DNA from: Semisulcospira habei | Taxonomy: Eukaryota; Mollusca; Gastropoda; Semisulcospiridae | Assembly (NCBI GenBank): GCA_036245525.1 | Contig: BTPG01000005.1 | Span: forward strand, 210,642,052 to 210,706,051 | Direction of reading: 5' to 3' | DNA length: 64,000 nt | Part shown: piece after piece, positions 19,884 through 33,200 of the stretch | How the letters are laid out: each line of letters starts with the position of its first letter | Position numbering within the stretch: position 1 is the first letter of the stretch | The notes under the pieces: model-generated | The model's input: the letters and a program-made list of their open reading frames with translations, nothing else | What the model was told of the DNA's origin: nothing | Databases searched by the model: none | Translations under genes and position numbers: made by a program

Positions 19884-19894
19884 TCTACACACAT
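19884..19894 (+). repeat. Target-site duplication, right, of the SINE-LINE unit
   Basis: Exact repeat of the 11 bp at 15826-15836. Confidence 0.85.
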
Positions 19895-20027
19895 TATAAA
19901 GATATAAGGTGACACGGGGTCTCCCTATCTGCAGCTGAGCTCGATGTTAAACCATTTCATTGTTTTGTTTTCCCTTTTCTTTTATATGATTATTGTACCT
20001 GTTGTGACATTGTAACTGTGTTATAGA

Positions 20028-20090
20028 CAATACAATACAATACAATACAATAATACTTTATTAATCCCTCATGGGGAAATTCACTATCTG
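20028..20090 (-). mobile_element. Retroelement 3' end with (CAATA)n tail
   Basis: Reverse orientation of the terminal segment at 1215-1299: pentamer tail, then CTTTATTAATCCCTCATGGGG. Only the last part of the element is kept. Confidence 0.75.
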
Positions 20091-20139
20091 CCAGTACAAC
20101 ACATGACATCATCATTGAATCATTGAAATAATTAAATAA

Positions 20140-20405
20140 ACCATAACTAATAATAATAATAATAATAATAATTACAGTATTTATAATGCGCTTATCTTAA
20201 AATAATTATAACTCTAAGCGCGCACTCACAATTCGCGCACGCATGCACACGCTTTAGACAACGACTCACGTACCACAAATAGTGAAATACATTACGACAG
20301 TCAGCCTGGGGTGGGGAGTGTGGTGATATAGTGCTAGAACTGTTGAAAGAGGTGAGTTTTTAGGGCGGACTGGAAGGAGGAGAGAGAGTGTTTCTGACGG
20401 AGCAG
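20140..20405 (-). mobile_element. LINE family B 3' fragment
   Basis: Matches 61062-61310 closely: (AAT)n, TAATGCGCTTATCTTA, CTCTAAGCGCGCACTCACAA and the GGAAGGAGGAGAGAGAGTG coding end. A 5'-truncated insertion of the element at the right edge of the window. Confidence 0.85.
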
Positions 20406-20439
20406 TTATGTGCATGTTGTATATGTTAAAGCAAAAAAT

Positions 20440-20695
20440 AAAAATAAATAAATTTAAAAAATAAATAAATAAACGGTTTCTTAATGGATGCTGACCTTGA
20501 CAGACGAAGCATAGACATTTTTGCCACCCCCCCCCCCCAGCCCCCAAAGACCCCCCCCCCCCAAAAAAAAAAAAAAAAAAAAAAAAAAAAGAATTAAAAA
20601 AATAAAAATAAATAAATAAATAAATAAATAAAATAAAAACAATAAATTAAAAAATAAAATAAATAAATAAATAATAATAATAAATTGCTTGGTTT
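20440..20695. repeat. Low-complexity C, A and (AAAT)n tract
   Basis: Runs of C (20527 onward), a long A run (about 20563-20590) and AAATA-rich sequence. No gene; such tracts are prone to assembly error. Confidence 0.9.
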
Positions 20696-20849
20696 TCAAG
20701 TGAACAGTTTGCTACATCCCTGACATTTCAAGTGGTCGAACGTTAGATTAAGAACGGATGCTACATGAAACACTAAATAATGCGACACATGACAGAAAAT
20801 CTTAGCTCGTTTGTTCGCACACTTTCACATCACATCAATTTTCATGACA

Positions 20850-21075
20850 AGTTTCTTAACACATTCTGCCCCAGGACCGAAATCCACCAATGTTTAGGCT
20901 GCCCTCTGAAGGACTGTATTACAATTCTAGAGTGTGAGACACATCGAGCATGATTGTTCAAGGGTGGTGCCGGAATAGCTTGGCGCCTATGGGCGCCAAG
21001 CTATTCTGGCACCACCCTTGAACTATCATGCTCCATCCATCGCTTGCTCTGGTGTGTCGGAGTGAATGAGTTAAT
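20850..21075. mobile_element. Palindromic MITE, family 1 variant
   Basis: The arms AGGGTGGTGCCGGAATAGC and GCTATTCTGGCACCACCCT surround GGCGCCTATGGGCGCC near 20990. Outer ends are CATTCTGCCCC and GAGTGAATGAGTTAA. The arm sequence differs from the ATGATAATTC subfamily, so at least two subfamilies exist. Confidence 0.8.
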
Positions 21076-22020
21076 TCATAAATTATCGCAAACGTACCTC
21101 ATAAAAGTAGGCAAGCTGGTTTGGAGAACTCAGCTACGGTGAGACCCTTGTACAACAATGTTCGTGTGTCCAGTCAATGATTCTTCAAGTCAGCTGTTCA
21201 AACAGCAAAGTGAAAACGATTTTCAAATGAAACCGGATATAATGTCGCTGGAAGATACGCCCAATATGGCTGCAGTAGTGAATACGTCTATATCGGTGTG
21301 GTTCTAACGCGTGCAAGTACTCAACCTCGACAGCACACTGGTTGTTTCGAATCGCTGCGCCATTCAGCGAATCAATGGAAACAACCAGTGTGCCTCAACA
21401 GCAGAGAGGTAGGTAAACTGTACTGGAGATGAGTATTATCTGGATGTTCTGTAATTTGTAACTAATGATAATAATTAGTATTTTACTTAAGTGTTATGGT
21501 TTATGTGATGTGTGAAATTTTCCGTGTGTGGTATTAATTTTCTACATGTTTTAACTAACCATTCTTATCGAAAAATATTATTATTTCATTTACGACTTGA
21601 GGTTGTATGATAATTATCGCTTTTGGGACAATAAATACAGTTGACTTTGACTTTAATTAGACTTGTCGATATCGTTTGAGCTTTCGGAGAGAACAGTCTC
21701 GCATGATGTTCCTTAATAAAGGCAAGTCGGGAAAAACATAACCTACACCCATTGTGCCCTGTGAAAGGCAAAAGACAGTAAGTCCTTTTTTTGTGAAAAG
21801 CGAGTCTTTCCTATCATTACAATGCAAATCCAGCCATTTACGAAAAATCATTTGCTCTCGTTTGTCTTTTGCAGAGCAACATTTCACTTTCAGTGTTATA
21901 TGGCACTAGTGCACGAGCCGAAAGATTTATCAGTTTTGGTTGCTGTATGGTAGTTCCTGAGCAGCTTGTTTCCTATACAGATGCCATGCAAATCAGGCAC
22001 TACCATTGTGTCCAATACTA
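21076..22020. other. Gene-free stretch
   Basis: No convincing coding frame. It holds an inverted repeat at 21328-21393 with arms GCACACTGGTTGTTTC and GAAACAACCAGTGTGC. It also has a retroelement-like 3' end near 21620-21655 (GGGACAATAAATACAG followed by TTGACTTTGACTTT). Confidence 0.5.
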
Positions 22021-22027
22021 AGTTTCA

Positions 22028-22680
22028 GTGGACACAGACTGTATTTCTGTAATCTCCGTTAACTCAACGTCACGAGCCTCACACGTCTCAGGGAGATGGA
22101 TTCACAATGGTGTCGGCAAGACATACTGTCTTTCAGTGGACGCAGGCTGTATTTCTGTAATCTCCGTTAACTCAACGTCACGAGACTCACACGTCACAGG
22201 GAGATGGATTCACAATGGTGTCGGCAAGACATACTGTCTTTCAGTGGATGCAGGCTGTATTTCTGTAATCTCCGTTAACTCAACGTCACGAGCCTCACAC
22301 GTCTCAGGGAGATGGATTCACAATGGTGTCAGCAAGACATACTGTCTTTCAGTGGACGCAGGCTGTATTTCTGTAATCTCCGTTAACTCAACGTCACGAG
22401 CCTCACACGTCACAGGAGATGGATTCACAATGGTGTCGGCAAGACATACTGTCTTTCAGTGGACGCAGGCTGTATTTCTGTAATCACCGTTAACTCAACG
22501 TCACGAGCCTCACACGTCTCAGTGGACGCAGGCTGTATTTCTGTAATCTCCGTTAACTCAACGTCACGAGCCTCACACGTCACAGTGGACGCAGGCTGTA
22601 TTTCTGTAATCTCCGTTAACTCAACGTCACGAGCCTCACACGTCACAGGGAGATGGATTCACAATGGTGTCGGCAAGAGG
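22028..22680. repeat. 108-bp / 63-bp tandem repeat
   Basis: Units contain GTGGACGCAGGCTGTATTTC, CCGTTAACTCAACGTCACGA and, in the long form, GATGGATTCACAATGGTGTC. The first four units are about 108 bp; the next two lack the 45-bp second half and are about 63 bp; the last is long again. Both lengths are multiples of three, so frames stay open, but no start context or upstream gene supports translation. Confidence 0.93.
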
Positions 22681-23080
22681 CGTGGATTCTCATGAGCCCA
22701 GCAACTACGGGAACTCATGAGGACCCATGCCACTCGCAAACAGCCATAAAAAAAGTGTTGCTTAAAAAGACGTTTTTGATAACACCAATGTACTCATCAT
22801 GCTGTACTTATCTCCCTCTTCAGGCTTTCCTGATTTTTCCTCTCTAGCTTTTAGTTATTTTTGTCTTAATTAGCGTTTCCGATCGGCTGTTTGTTTGATT
22901 CTAGTCTGTGTTCGCAGTTCGTGTCCCTACAGCCGCGGGATCTCTTGAGAACATACGCCTCTTGCTCGCAAGGAGTTGGCTCATTGGCATCCACTGTCTG
23001 TGGTATTGACTCGGTATTAACAGTACGACTGCTGCGAAAACACACGTACCAGTGATCGGGAGAATCCCGCAAAAAGGTTG
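22681..23080. other. Gene-free stretch
   Basis: Only a diverged half of the family 2 palindrome near 22690-22735 is seen. Nothing else is recognised. Confidence 0.4.
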
Positions 23081-23395
23081 GTTGGTTAGTTCGGGTTTAA
23101 CGTCCACAGCACCGAGGTGATCATGGACGGCCCTGACGGGCGGGTTATGGGAGACAAGGAAATCTATTGCCTATGGAGTACGACCTGAACACTGATCAAC
23201 TCAGGCGCACTCCAACTGTGCCACTTTGATTTACCAGGACCTTTCAACGGACATGCTATTGAAAAAATCCGTTTTTCCCCCTGGATTGTGAGTCCAGCTA
23301 CCGGGGCCGAGACGGGATTCGAACCCACGACCCGGCGATTCCCTTCGCTCTCCTGCTCCGACGTTTAACCGCCTGAGCTATTTCGGACTCGCGCA
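23081..23395 (-). mobile_element. tRNA-headed SINE family 2
   Basis: On the minus strand the head near 23390 reads AATAGCTCAGGCGGTTAAACG (A box) and GGGTTCGAATCCC (B box). The 3' end near 23081 is rich in AACCAACC after GGACGTTAAACCC. A headless relative lies at 41968-42170. It is a SINE, not a tRNA gene: the arms do not fold as a cloverleaf by eye. Confidence 0.75.
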
Positions 23396-23845
23396 AAAAG
23401 GTCCATTCAGTCCATACTATAAAGGCGCGCAACCTACTGTCTTGGACCTGAATTTGATGTAGGAATACGTCCTATGTAAATACGATGCGTGGGGGCTCTC
23501 GACGGTCATTGGACGCGGATTGTGTTTCTGAAATCTGATTCAGTGTCAGACCCCCATCGTCCACGAAACATGGATGCACAAATGTTGTCAGCAAGAGGCA
23601 TATATCCCCATGTGCCCCCGATAGTGCAGGGTCACATAATGATCTAAGCCTCTTGCAGGTGGATCGTGTTGACTTATTCTCGGCAAGGAAGTGTTCGAGA
23701 TCCTCGTGCTATCTCAAGAGCTCAAACTGCGCGCTGTATCCGCTCGCTGTGAGAGCTCAGTGTCGTTTTGTCATCACGTGATTTATCGCGGGCTATAGCT
23801 TGATAAACCCCTTCACTGCCGAGAAGCAATTAACACCAGCCTACT
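23396..23845. other. Gene-free stretch with diverged palindrome
   Basis: Contains a worn family 2 palindrome between about 23590 and 23660 (GCAAGAGGCATAT and TAAGCCTCTTGC). No gene. Confidence 0.45.
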
Positions 23846-23913
23846 GCAAGAGGCATAGATCCTCATGAGCTCTCCCGCAGTTGCTGGTACTCATGAGGAT
23901 CTATGCCTCTTGC
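23846..23913. mobile_element. Palindromic element, family 2
   Basis: The arms GCAAGAGGCATAGATCCTCA and its exact complement are separated by about 25 bp. Further copies are at 39352, 40288, 41488, 41739 and 47960. Confidence 0.8.
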
Positions 23914-24380
23914 TGAAACCTCTTTGCGTCCACGCACTTTGGTGGCCGGGGATCTTTGAAGTCGATGTTACACTAATTTTAAAAACACTGTGCGTCCACT
24001 GGTAGTGAAGAGATTAAACCACTTGTCTTTTATGTGAACTTTTAGCTTTAAACTGCGGTGGATGGATCGATCATGATATCTTAGGGTATGTTATGCTATG
24101 TTATATTGCATGATATGTTAGGGTATAGCGCCTGATAACCCACGGGTAATGCTGGAATATTGCCTCTAGGTCCAAAGCTCATCCGACAGTGTCCACCAAT
24201 AAATTGCAACTAAAAAGTCGTACGTTTAAGCTTTTGGCTGTAGTAGCGCTTTCTGTAGACACAATTCCCGCAGGAAACATCGTGACAATAAAAAGAAAAC
24301 AGCTGTCGACAGCTAAAGGGTTAAACTGCATCAGCCGATGATCGTTTCTATAAGAAGATATCCAGATATATAGACCAAAC
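23914..24380. other. Gene-free stretch with repeat fragments
   Basis: 24060-24185 is a degraded family 1 MITE. 24275-24385 (GACAATAAAAAGAAAACAGC onward) recurs at 44105-44222. No gene. Confidence 0.5.
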
Positions 24381-24389
24381 TTGTTCTCT

Positions 24390-26370
<1,981 letters not shown>

Positions 26371-26374
26371 TTAT

Positions 26375-26800
26375 TTAAGTTCAAATGTAATTGTTCTGTA
26401 ATGTAGAAGTGGTCTGTTTCTACATAGACCACTTTTCATTTCCAGGTTTGGCCACGAAGGGTTGCGCTGTCCAGAGTTATATCTTATCATCTGTGCCGCT
26501 TGCGTAGAACTTTGGAGTGGAAAAGTGGTCTACCATAACCCTTTGCGTGTCGGCAGCGGTTTTAGTCGCGATGATTCCTACAGGAACTAAGACCGATACC
26601 CACACGCAAAGGGTTAAGTTAGACCACTTTTCATTTTAGAAACCAAAACCGTTGACCTTGATTTTCTCAAACCTGTGGAGAAAAAAAATCAGAAACTGAG
26701 ACAGACCACTCGTCCTCTACGAAATTCAATTGTAAAGTTGTGGAATGTCTCAATAAGCGAAAGATGATTGTGTCGACATCAGCCGCCGTTGGCTTGCGAA
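26375..26800. mobile_element. Palindromic element, family 3
   Basis: Begins TTCAAATGTAATTGTTCTG. It contains an inverted repeat at 26520-26634 whose arms share AAAGTGGTCTA, CCCTTTGCGTGT and a CGGTTTTAGTCGCGATG-type core. A near-identical element is at 45005-45475 and a core-only copy at 46903-47003. Confidence 0.8.
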
Positions 26801-26842
26801 CAGACCGACTTCGGCCTGAAATATGTACTTTAAGAATATGAC

Positions 26843-27029
<187 letters not shown>

Positions 27030-28265
27030 ATCCCGTAGTATTGCCGACCGTTGGAGCACCACTGATGACTTGGCAACCATCTCCCTCCATTCCACTCTGT
27101 TCTCTGCCATTCTTAGTGTGTCGCTCAGCTTCGGTCCTGTCCACTCAGAGATATTGTCCTCCCATCTTTTTTTCTGTCTTACTCTCCTTCGCCCTCCTTG
27201 CACAGTGTATTGCAGGATTATCTTGGCAAGCCCTGCTGAACGCGTGACATGCCCATACCACTTCAGTTTGCGTTTCACAATGGCTAATAGCTCTTCATAG
27301 GGCCCGATGGCTTGACTGATTTTGCTTCCCACTTCCTCGTTCGAGATGTGATCTCTGTACGAAATGCCAAGCAGCCTTCGAAAATATCTCATTTCAGTGG
27401 CTTGTATCCTCCTTTTGATGTATGCTGTGAGGGTCCTCACAGGCATATAAGAACATTGAGATGACTAAGGAGCGCATCAGTCTGATCTTGGAGCAGAGTG
27501 AGATGTTTCTGTTCCATATGGTCTTCAATCTTGTCAGTGTTGTTGTTGTCTGCGCAATCCTGGACTGTATTTCTGGTTGTGATCCCTCATGTGTCACAAT
27601 GGCTTCTAAGTATTTGAATTTATTAACTGTTTCCAGTTTTTGGCCTCCAATCATGATCTTAGTGCCAATGCCACTGGTGTTATTGGTAATCAGTTTGGTC
27701 TTATCTGCGCTGATTTCCATCCCAAACTCAATGGCTGTACTGTCCAGATTTGCTACCAGCTCAGCTAGCTCCTCCTCTGTTCCTGCAAGGCCATCAATGT
27801 CGTCCGCGAAGCACAAGCTCTTGATTGTTCTGCCTCCAATACTGACAGTTCATGATCTTTCAGAGCGTCTGTCATGATTCTTTCAAGATGTTGAAAAGAG
27901 TAGGTCAGAGCAAGCAGCCTTGTCGGACTCCGACTGTTGTCCTAAACCAATTTCCTATTTTGTCGTTGAAGCAGACTGCGCTAGTGGCCTTGTTGTAAAG
28001 ATTTCTATTACTTTAAACAGGTTGGCATTTACGTTGTACAGCTTCATGGTGGACCAAAGAGCTGCATGCCACACCCTGTCAAACGCCTTCTTAAAATTCA
28101 CAAAGACATGAAGAGGTCTTGCTGGTGCTAGAGGTACCTCTCAAAGAGATCTCTCAAGTTGAAGATCTGCTCACCTGTGCTGCGCCCTGGTCTGAAGCCT
28201 GCCTGTTCTTCAGCTATGATTTCCTCTGCCTGTGGCTTCAGCCTGTTCAGTAAGATATTTAACAT
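27030..28265 (-). pseudogene. LINE family E (RTE-like), reverse transcriptase palm to C-terminus
   Basis: Read from 28265 leftwards: EEQAGFRPGRST, a degenerate FVNFKKAFDRVWH, VGVRQGCLLSPTLFN, then CFADDIDGLAGTEEE with the catalytic FADD, LETVNKFKYLE, a frameshift near 27440, and FRRLLGISYRDHISNEEV, LKWYGHVTRS, RQKKRWEDNISEWTG and a final VLQRSA-RDR. This order is that of RTE-type LINEs. The frames are broken in at least two places. The 5' part continues at 29206-29883. Confidence 0.88.
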
Positions 28266-29205
28266 GACTTTGCTTGGGTGGCATATATATAAGCATGCTT
28301 CTATTTTCTTTCAATTACACGCTTGGTAGTCACGTTAATTTTCTGGTCTGAACTTCATTAAAAAATGACATGCACATAGCCTACACCCTGTAAGCAAAGG
28401 TCCTTGGGCCGATGTCGGCCGGTGAGTCTGCTGCTCAATGACATTTTCTAAGGTGAGATCTCTTAACGACCAACAAAGAAGCGATCTTTGCCCCCCCCCC
28501 TCCCCCCCCCCCCCCGCCTCCGCCCCAAGCACCCCCCCGCCCCCCCCCCCCCCACTTCCTCGTTCAACCGTTTCATTTGCAGTCACTAGCCCAGATATCG
28601 TCCTGCCTCAAGATTTATTTCGTTAGTTCACTTTATTTTTTGATAGTCATAGCTATGGTTCCACTTAAGGTATTTGACCTAAGAAAAGCCCTCTTCTCCA
28701 AGAAAGTCACCTCCCATTCGTCCACGCATATTTGTTTTTCAACTCTGATGTTGAAAAATGAGGGGTGCTTGCTGCTCTTGAGATTGTGTTACATGTTTTT
28801 CAAATCGAACAATGAGCACTCTTCGGCTGGGCTTATGTGTTTTCTACTACAGAATCCTGTTTGTGTCTAGGTTTGCTGCTGTGTGTGGGGACTATAAGCA
28901 TACATGTTTTAACTTTCAACCTACTGTTCTGAGGCAATATACCAGCTAACAGCCACTGCATGCTTACGTGTCGACATTCCTATCCTTAAACTGTCCCGTG
29001 GCTTAACATTTTGAAAACCTTCGTTACCTGTTATTTGTCTGTGGAACATTCTGCTGTGTGAAAAAAGCAATGAATTATTTCTTGGTTTTAACTGTGCTTT
29101 TAAACATTGCAGAATAATCTCATCAAATATACATTAGCTGCAGTTTTTAATAGCTTTTCGTGTTGACGCCATCAGAGCGAGTCATCTCAACAAAAGATAT
29201 GCAAG
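28266..29205. other. Insertion or unassigned block within LINE E
   Basis: About 940 bp separate two parts of LINE E. It holds a C-rich low-complexity tract at 28490-28555 and otherwise AT-rich sequence with no gene that I recognise. It is likely an inserted element of unknown family. Confidence 0.45.
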
Positions 29206-29883
29206 GATAAGATCAATGTAAAAGAACTTGGGCTAGTTCTGCAGGGATGTTGTCTGCTCCTGCTGCCTTCCCTTTTTTCAGCGACTTCACGTCAGCCTCT
29301 ACTTCTTCTCGGAGGATGGAATAGTTGTCACTATTGGTCACTGGTGGGGTGAGAAGTATGCCTGGGTCCCTTGTAGCTCGATGGTTGTACAAATCTGAGC
29401 AATACTCTGTCATTCTCTTCAGAATCTCTTGGTCTTCCTTACGACAGTTCCCTTTACTATCTTGAATGATCGAGGCGTGTCCTTGTTTTACACTGGTCAG
29501 GTCATTCACAAGCTGGTATGCGTTTTTGCTATTATTGTTGTTCATATTTTCTTCTACGTGTTTACACTGGTCTTCAATCCATCTCACCTTTGCCTTTTTC
29601 GTGCTTTTCTTAATATCCTGGTTCATTTCCCTGTATTGTTTAGCTCCTTGTACTCTGACTTCTTTCTTTAATTCTCGACGCTTGTCACACAGATCAAGGA
29701 TGTCAGCTGTAACCCAAGGTTTCTTTGCTTGTTGGTGTTTGCCAAGGTTCTCACTTGCTGTTTGGGTTACATCAGTGTTAAATGTGTTGATCAGTGTGTC
29801 CACATCCTTGTCTTCTGCACCTAGAAGTAACAGTAGTGCAAATTTTCCTCCTAACTTTGCCTGGAAGGCTTCCGCATAGATAT
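29206..29883 (-). pseudogene. LINE family E, linker and first reverse transcriptase blocks
   Basis: The minus-strand frame carries AKKPWVTADILDLCDKRREL, an acidic/basic helical linker, YNHRATRDPGI and LKKGKAAGADNIPAEL, which is the block before the RTE reverse transcriptase fingers. The reading continues smoothly from KLGGKFALLLLLGAED near 29870. It stops abruptly at about 29883, where virus-like sequence begins, so the endonuclease half is missing. Confidence 0.85.
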
Positions 29884-30048
29884 GAAAAGAGAGATTATTT
29901 GGGAAATTTCTATAGACCTCATTATTCCATTGTTTTTGACCACAAATCGCTCAGCTAATAACACACCCCGTTTTTCTAGGATTTTCTTTATTTTTTTTTC
30001 TTCAGTAAAATAAAGATTTCTAAAACCAATGCCATTAAAATTAATATT
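29884..30048 (-). pseudogene. Virus-like gene fragment, truncated by the LINE E junction
   Basis: The minus-strand frame includes LEKRGVLLAERFVVKNN and a conserved-looking ISQII end before it meets LINE E at 29883. An ATG at about 30033 lies behind an AATAAAAAATATTAA box like that before the 197-codon gene at 35989, but an A-run near 29990-30000 puts it out of frame with the better-looking part. I do not recognise the product. It is cut at its 3' side. Confidence 0.45.
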
Positions 30049-30060
30049 TTTTATTATAAA
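30046..30060. promoter_or_regulatory. Bidirectional A/T-rich start box, left
   Basis: TTTTTTATTATAAA immediately precedes the plus-strand ATG at 30061. Its complement (AATAAAAAATATTAA) precedes the minus-strand fragment. The layout mirrors the box at 35949-35988. Confidence 0.5.
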
Positions 30061-30238
30061 ATGAATCAAGACGAATTACTTCTTCTAAATGATATCAATG
30101 CTGTAGAAAACAAAGACTTAGACTCGAAAAAACAGCGCCTTCTTTCTGTAGTTGTGTCAGGCAAATCAAAGGCTTATCTCGGAAAACAATACATGACAGA
30201 GGATATTGAATCTCTCACCGCTGACGAGCTAATCAAGC
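30061..30238 (+). pseudogene. Virus-like gene, 5' part only
   Basis: Starts MNQDELLLLNDINAVEN and continues through SGKSKAYLGKQYMTEDI and a helical LTADELIKL. This resembles the first part of a structural or unknown protein found beside polymerase B in animal Polinton-like elements (from memory, not searched). After about codon 59 the frame stays open to 30378, but its last part overlaps the antisense polymerase tail. I infer a deletion junction near 30238 and count only the part before it. The product is unknown. Confidence 0.5.
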
Positions 30239-33200
30239 TTCATTATGTTTGTTTGATCTCAGTGACTTGTTTGGATAATCAGGCATTAATGCACCGTCTA
30301 ACACTTGTTTATAATGTTCATGACGAATGTCTTTATTTTTTATCGCTGATTTTTTTTATTCCTTTGGCTTTTGACTGACTACCTTTCTGATGCAATATAG
30401 AATACATTTTGGATCTCAGCCCAATGTACTCAACTATTGGTACACCATTCAGTTCATCCTTAAACTTACCAGGCACTTTCTTGTTTTGTGTGCTAAACAG
30501 CGGGTGATCCTTAGGGTAATCAGACGTGTCGTACATGTGTAACTCTGTTTTCATGTCTTCATAAAAGTCTTCAGTACATACATCAATGATCATAGAGTCA
30601 GTGTCAGTGTATAGCAGACGACACTCAGGATATTTTGGTTTAAAGTAATCATAATAAAATTCAAGCATCAACAGTTTTGACAACTCAAGAATTGCCATAC
30701 CAATGAATACTGGCTTGTCCAGTTTGACAATCTTTTTTTTGAGTGACACTGCATACAATGATGAATGAAACTCTTTGTACCCTGTGTACTGTGGCTTGCC
30801 TGTAAGTTTAATTGCACCCGATTCAGTTGTGACTAGTTTCACATCTTTGCGGTGATGAGGATTTTCCATAGTCTTCCCAAAACAGGAATTGTTCATAAGC
30901 TTAAAGAAGTCTTTGTCAAATGCAGTGTTGCCGTCCCTTGCACGTAATGGTGTGTTCTTCATTATGTAATCTTTCATGAAAGCACTCTGATCAAATTGAA
31001 TTCCTCTGTGAACTTTCTTTAGTACTAACCCATGTCTGATGTAAAACTGTAACAAGTGATAGTGACACACGTAATTGAATTTGTCACTCAGATTCGGTAC
31101 AAGTTTAGTGTCTTCTTTTTTCCCTGTCATACTCATTTTCTCAACAGCCAACGGATAATCATTGTGGTAATCGTGTAGATGGTGTGGGTACTCCAGATCT
31201 ACTTCAAAGATCCAACCCTTCGTGTCGTTTCGGTCATGACTCATAATATAGTTTGTTAACTGTGTTATGTCATACTGTGACAAATCATACAAACAAAAGT
31301 TTTTCAAGGGCAATAACTCACACATTGCAAATCCATAAAGGTTATTAGCGTCCAAGTACGTAATGAATGACCTTGACCCAGGGCTTGAGGGGACAAAGCC
31401 CTGGTCAAGGTCGTTCAGATATTTATTATTTGCTCTGGCGTAGTTGTTCGCTGCAATACTTATCCCACCCCTCAATCCACATTCCACCATTTCACCCATC
31501 GTACGATCAGACAACAGATCTATAAATATCTTACTGGATTTCAAAAATGCATCCCATGTCATGCCAGGACTAGTTATGTAGCAAGCCGGGTCAAGCTTGT
31601 AGTGTAACAAACCCTTTTCACGGTAACTTTCAAATACGTCTGCTAGCAAACAAACGTCAGCTTTCAAGTACTGGTCGTGATAGTCACCAATCGTTTGACA
31701 CCCTAATTTATCCCATGCATCAAGTGCGTGTTGATATTCAGAGTCAGAAATGCCTTTTCCATTAAGTGTGGAATAAAATTTCTCTTTCGGTGGCAGTCTC
31801 CTTTCTTCAAACACAACCCAGTGATCAATGTACTCGTACGGATAAACACCTTTCTTAATCAAGTCTGGCTCAAAATATTTATTTGTTATTGGATACTCAG
31901 TCAGACCTTCTGCCAGACTAGCCAACCCTAAAGACAAATGTTGCATAGAGTCATAAAATGCTAATTTATCTAATCTAAAAGTCAAGTACTTTTCAGTTGT
32001 CTGTGCAATACAATTTATGTTTTTGTAAGACTCATCTACAGCCTGCATGATAATGTGTGAATCATATCCTTTAAGATTGTGAAAAAAGATTGGTAACTTG
32101 TATGTCTTAGGATCTGTTTTTAATAAGAAGTTACAATTGTTATGTGCAACACCTCTGTAACGTCCAGTTATGTGATCATGGTCACGAACTTTATCACCCT
32201 GGAGGGGTTGTTCACAAATCCAACACGTCTGTGCTGTATCAAATTTCAGTTTGTCTTCTTCTGTCATCACCAAAGGCATCTGACATGTTGTGAGATATTG
32301 TACTACCTGACTATACAGATGTCTCATTTCTGTTAAAAACAAACATGCTGCATTTTCACCCCTGTAGATAACAGGTTCTGAATGCTGCCCGTCTGACCTA
32401 ACAATAATGTATCCAAAAGAACACACCACTTGGTCACTCAACTTTACAGTCTTTGGTAATGACTCTGGAACAAGACCCTCATACGGAACAACCAGTGATT
32501 CAAAACCAGCATACACTACAAACGGCAGCTTTTGCTGATTAACATAGTTCTTAAAATAAACCTTGCTACCAGGATCTGGATACCTAAGTATTGTTTGAAT
32601 GTCATCAGCCGACCTACAGTGCTGGACATGTTTGTGTGCTACTTTAATAGAGGAAAACCTTTGTAAACATCTTTTACATACTTCCTATTTGCCATTGTGT
32701 TTTGTTGTATGCCCATGAATTAGACGTGACATATTTCTGATAATTGTGTAGTGGAAGTTATTGTCATCACCGGCAGGGCCAATTAATAACATGTCAACAT
32801 GTTTATCTTCTGACTGTCCATATGTTGGAGCAAGTGGTGATACTCTAATGGGTTGTAACTTGTCAACAGATTCATTATCCCACACAAACACATTTAAAGA
32901 TATGCCAGGATTTAGTTTTTCAAACAAGTCTATGTCCTCTATTTTAACAGGGAACTCAATACCACTGAAGTTGAGTTCATTTACAAATTTGGTGTAGTTA
33001 GATAAACGTTCAGGTTTTGATTTTACAAAGTGCAGTTTAGCAAGCACACACCACATAAAACAATGGTTGTCATTGTTCTGAATATTGACTACAGCCTTTT
33101 TGTTTGCAACCTCTTTTGGTAGAGGCAACCATGATTTACCTAATATAGGATGATACCTTGACTGTTTTAGTTGTAGTTCATGTACATGACCTTCGTGCCA

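Noticed and set aside
30239..30378. C-terminal 46 codons of the left plus-strand viral frame
   Set aside because: They overlap the antisense tail of the polymerase, which shows the better coding match; read as chance open frame past a deletion junction.
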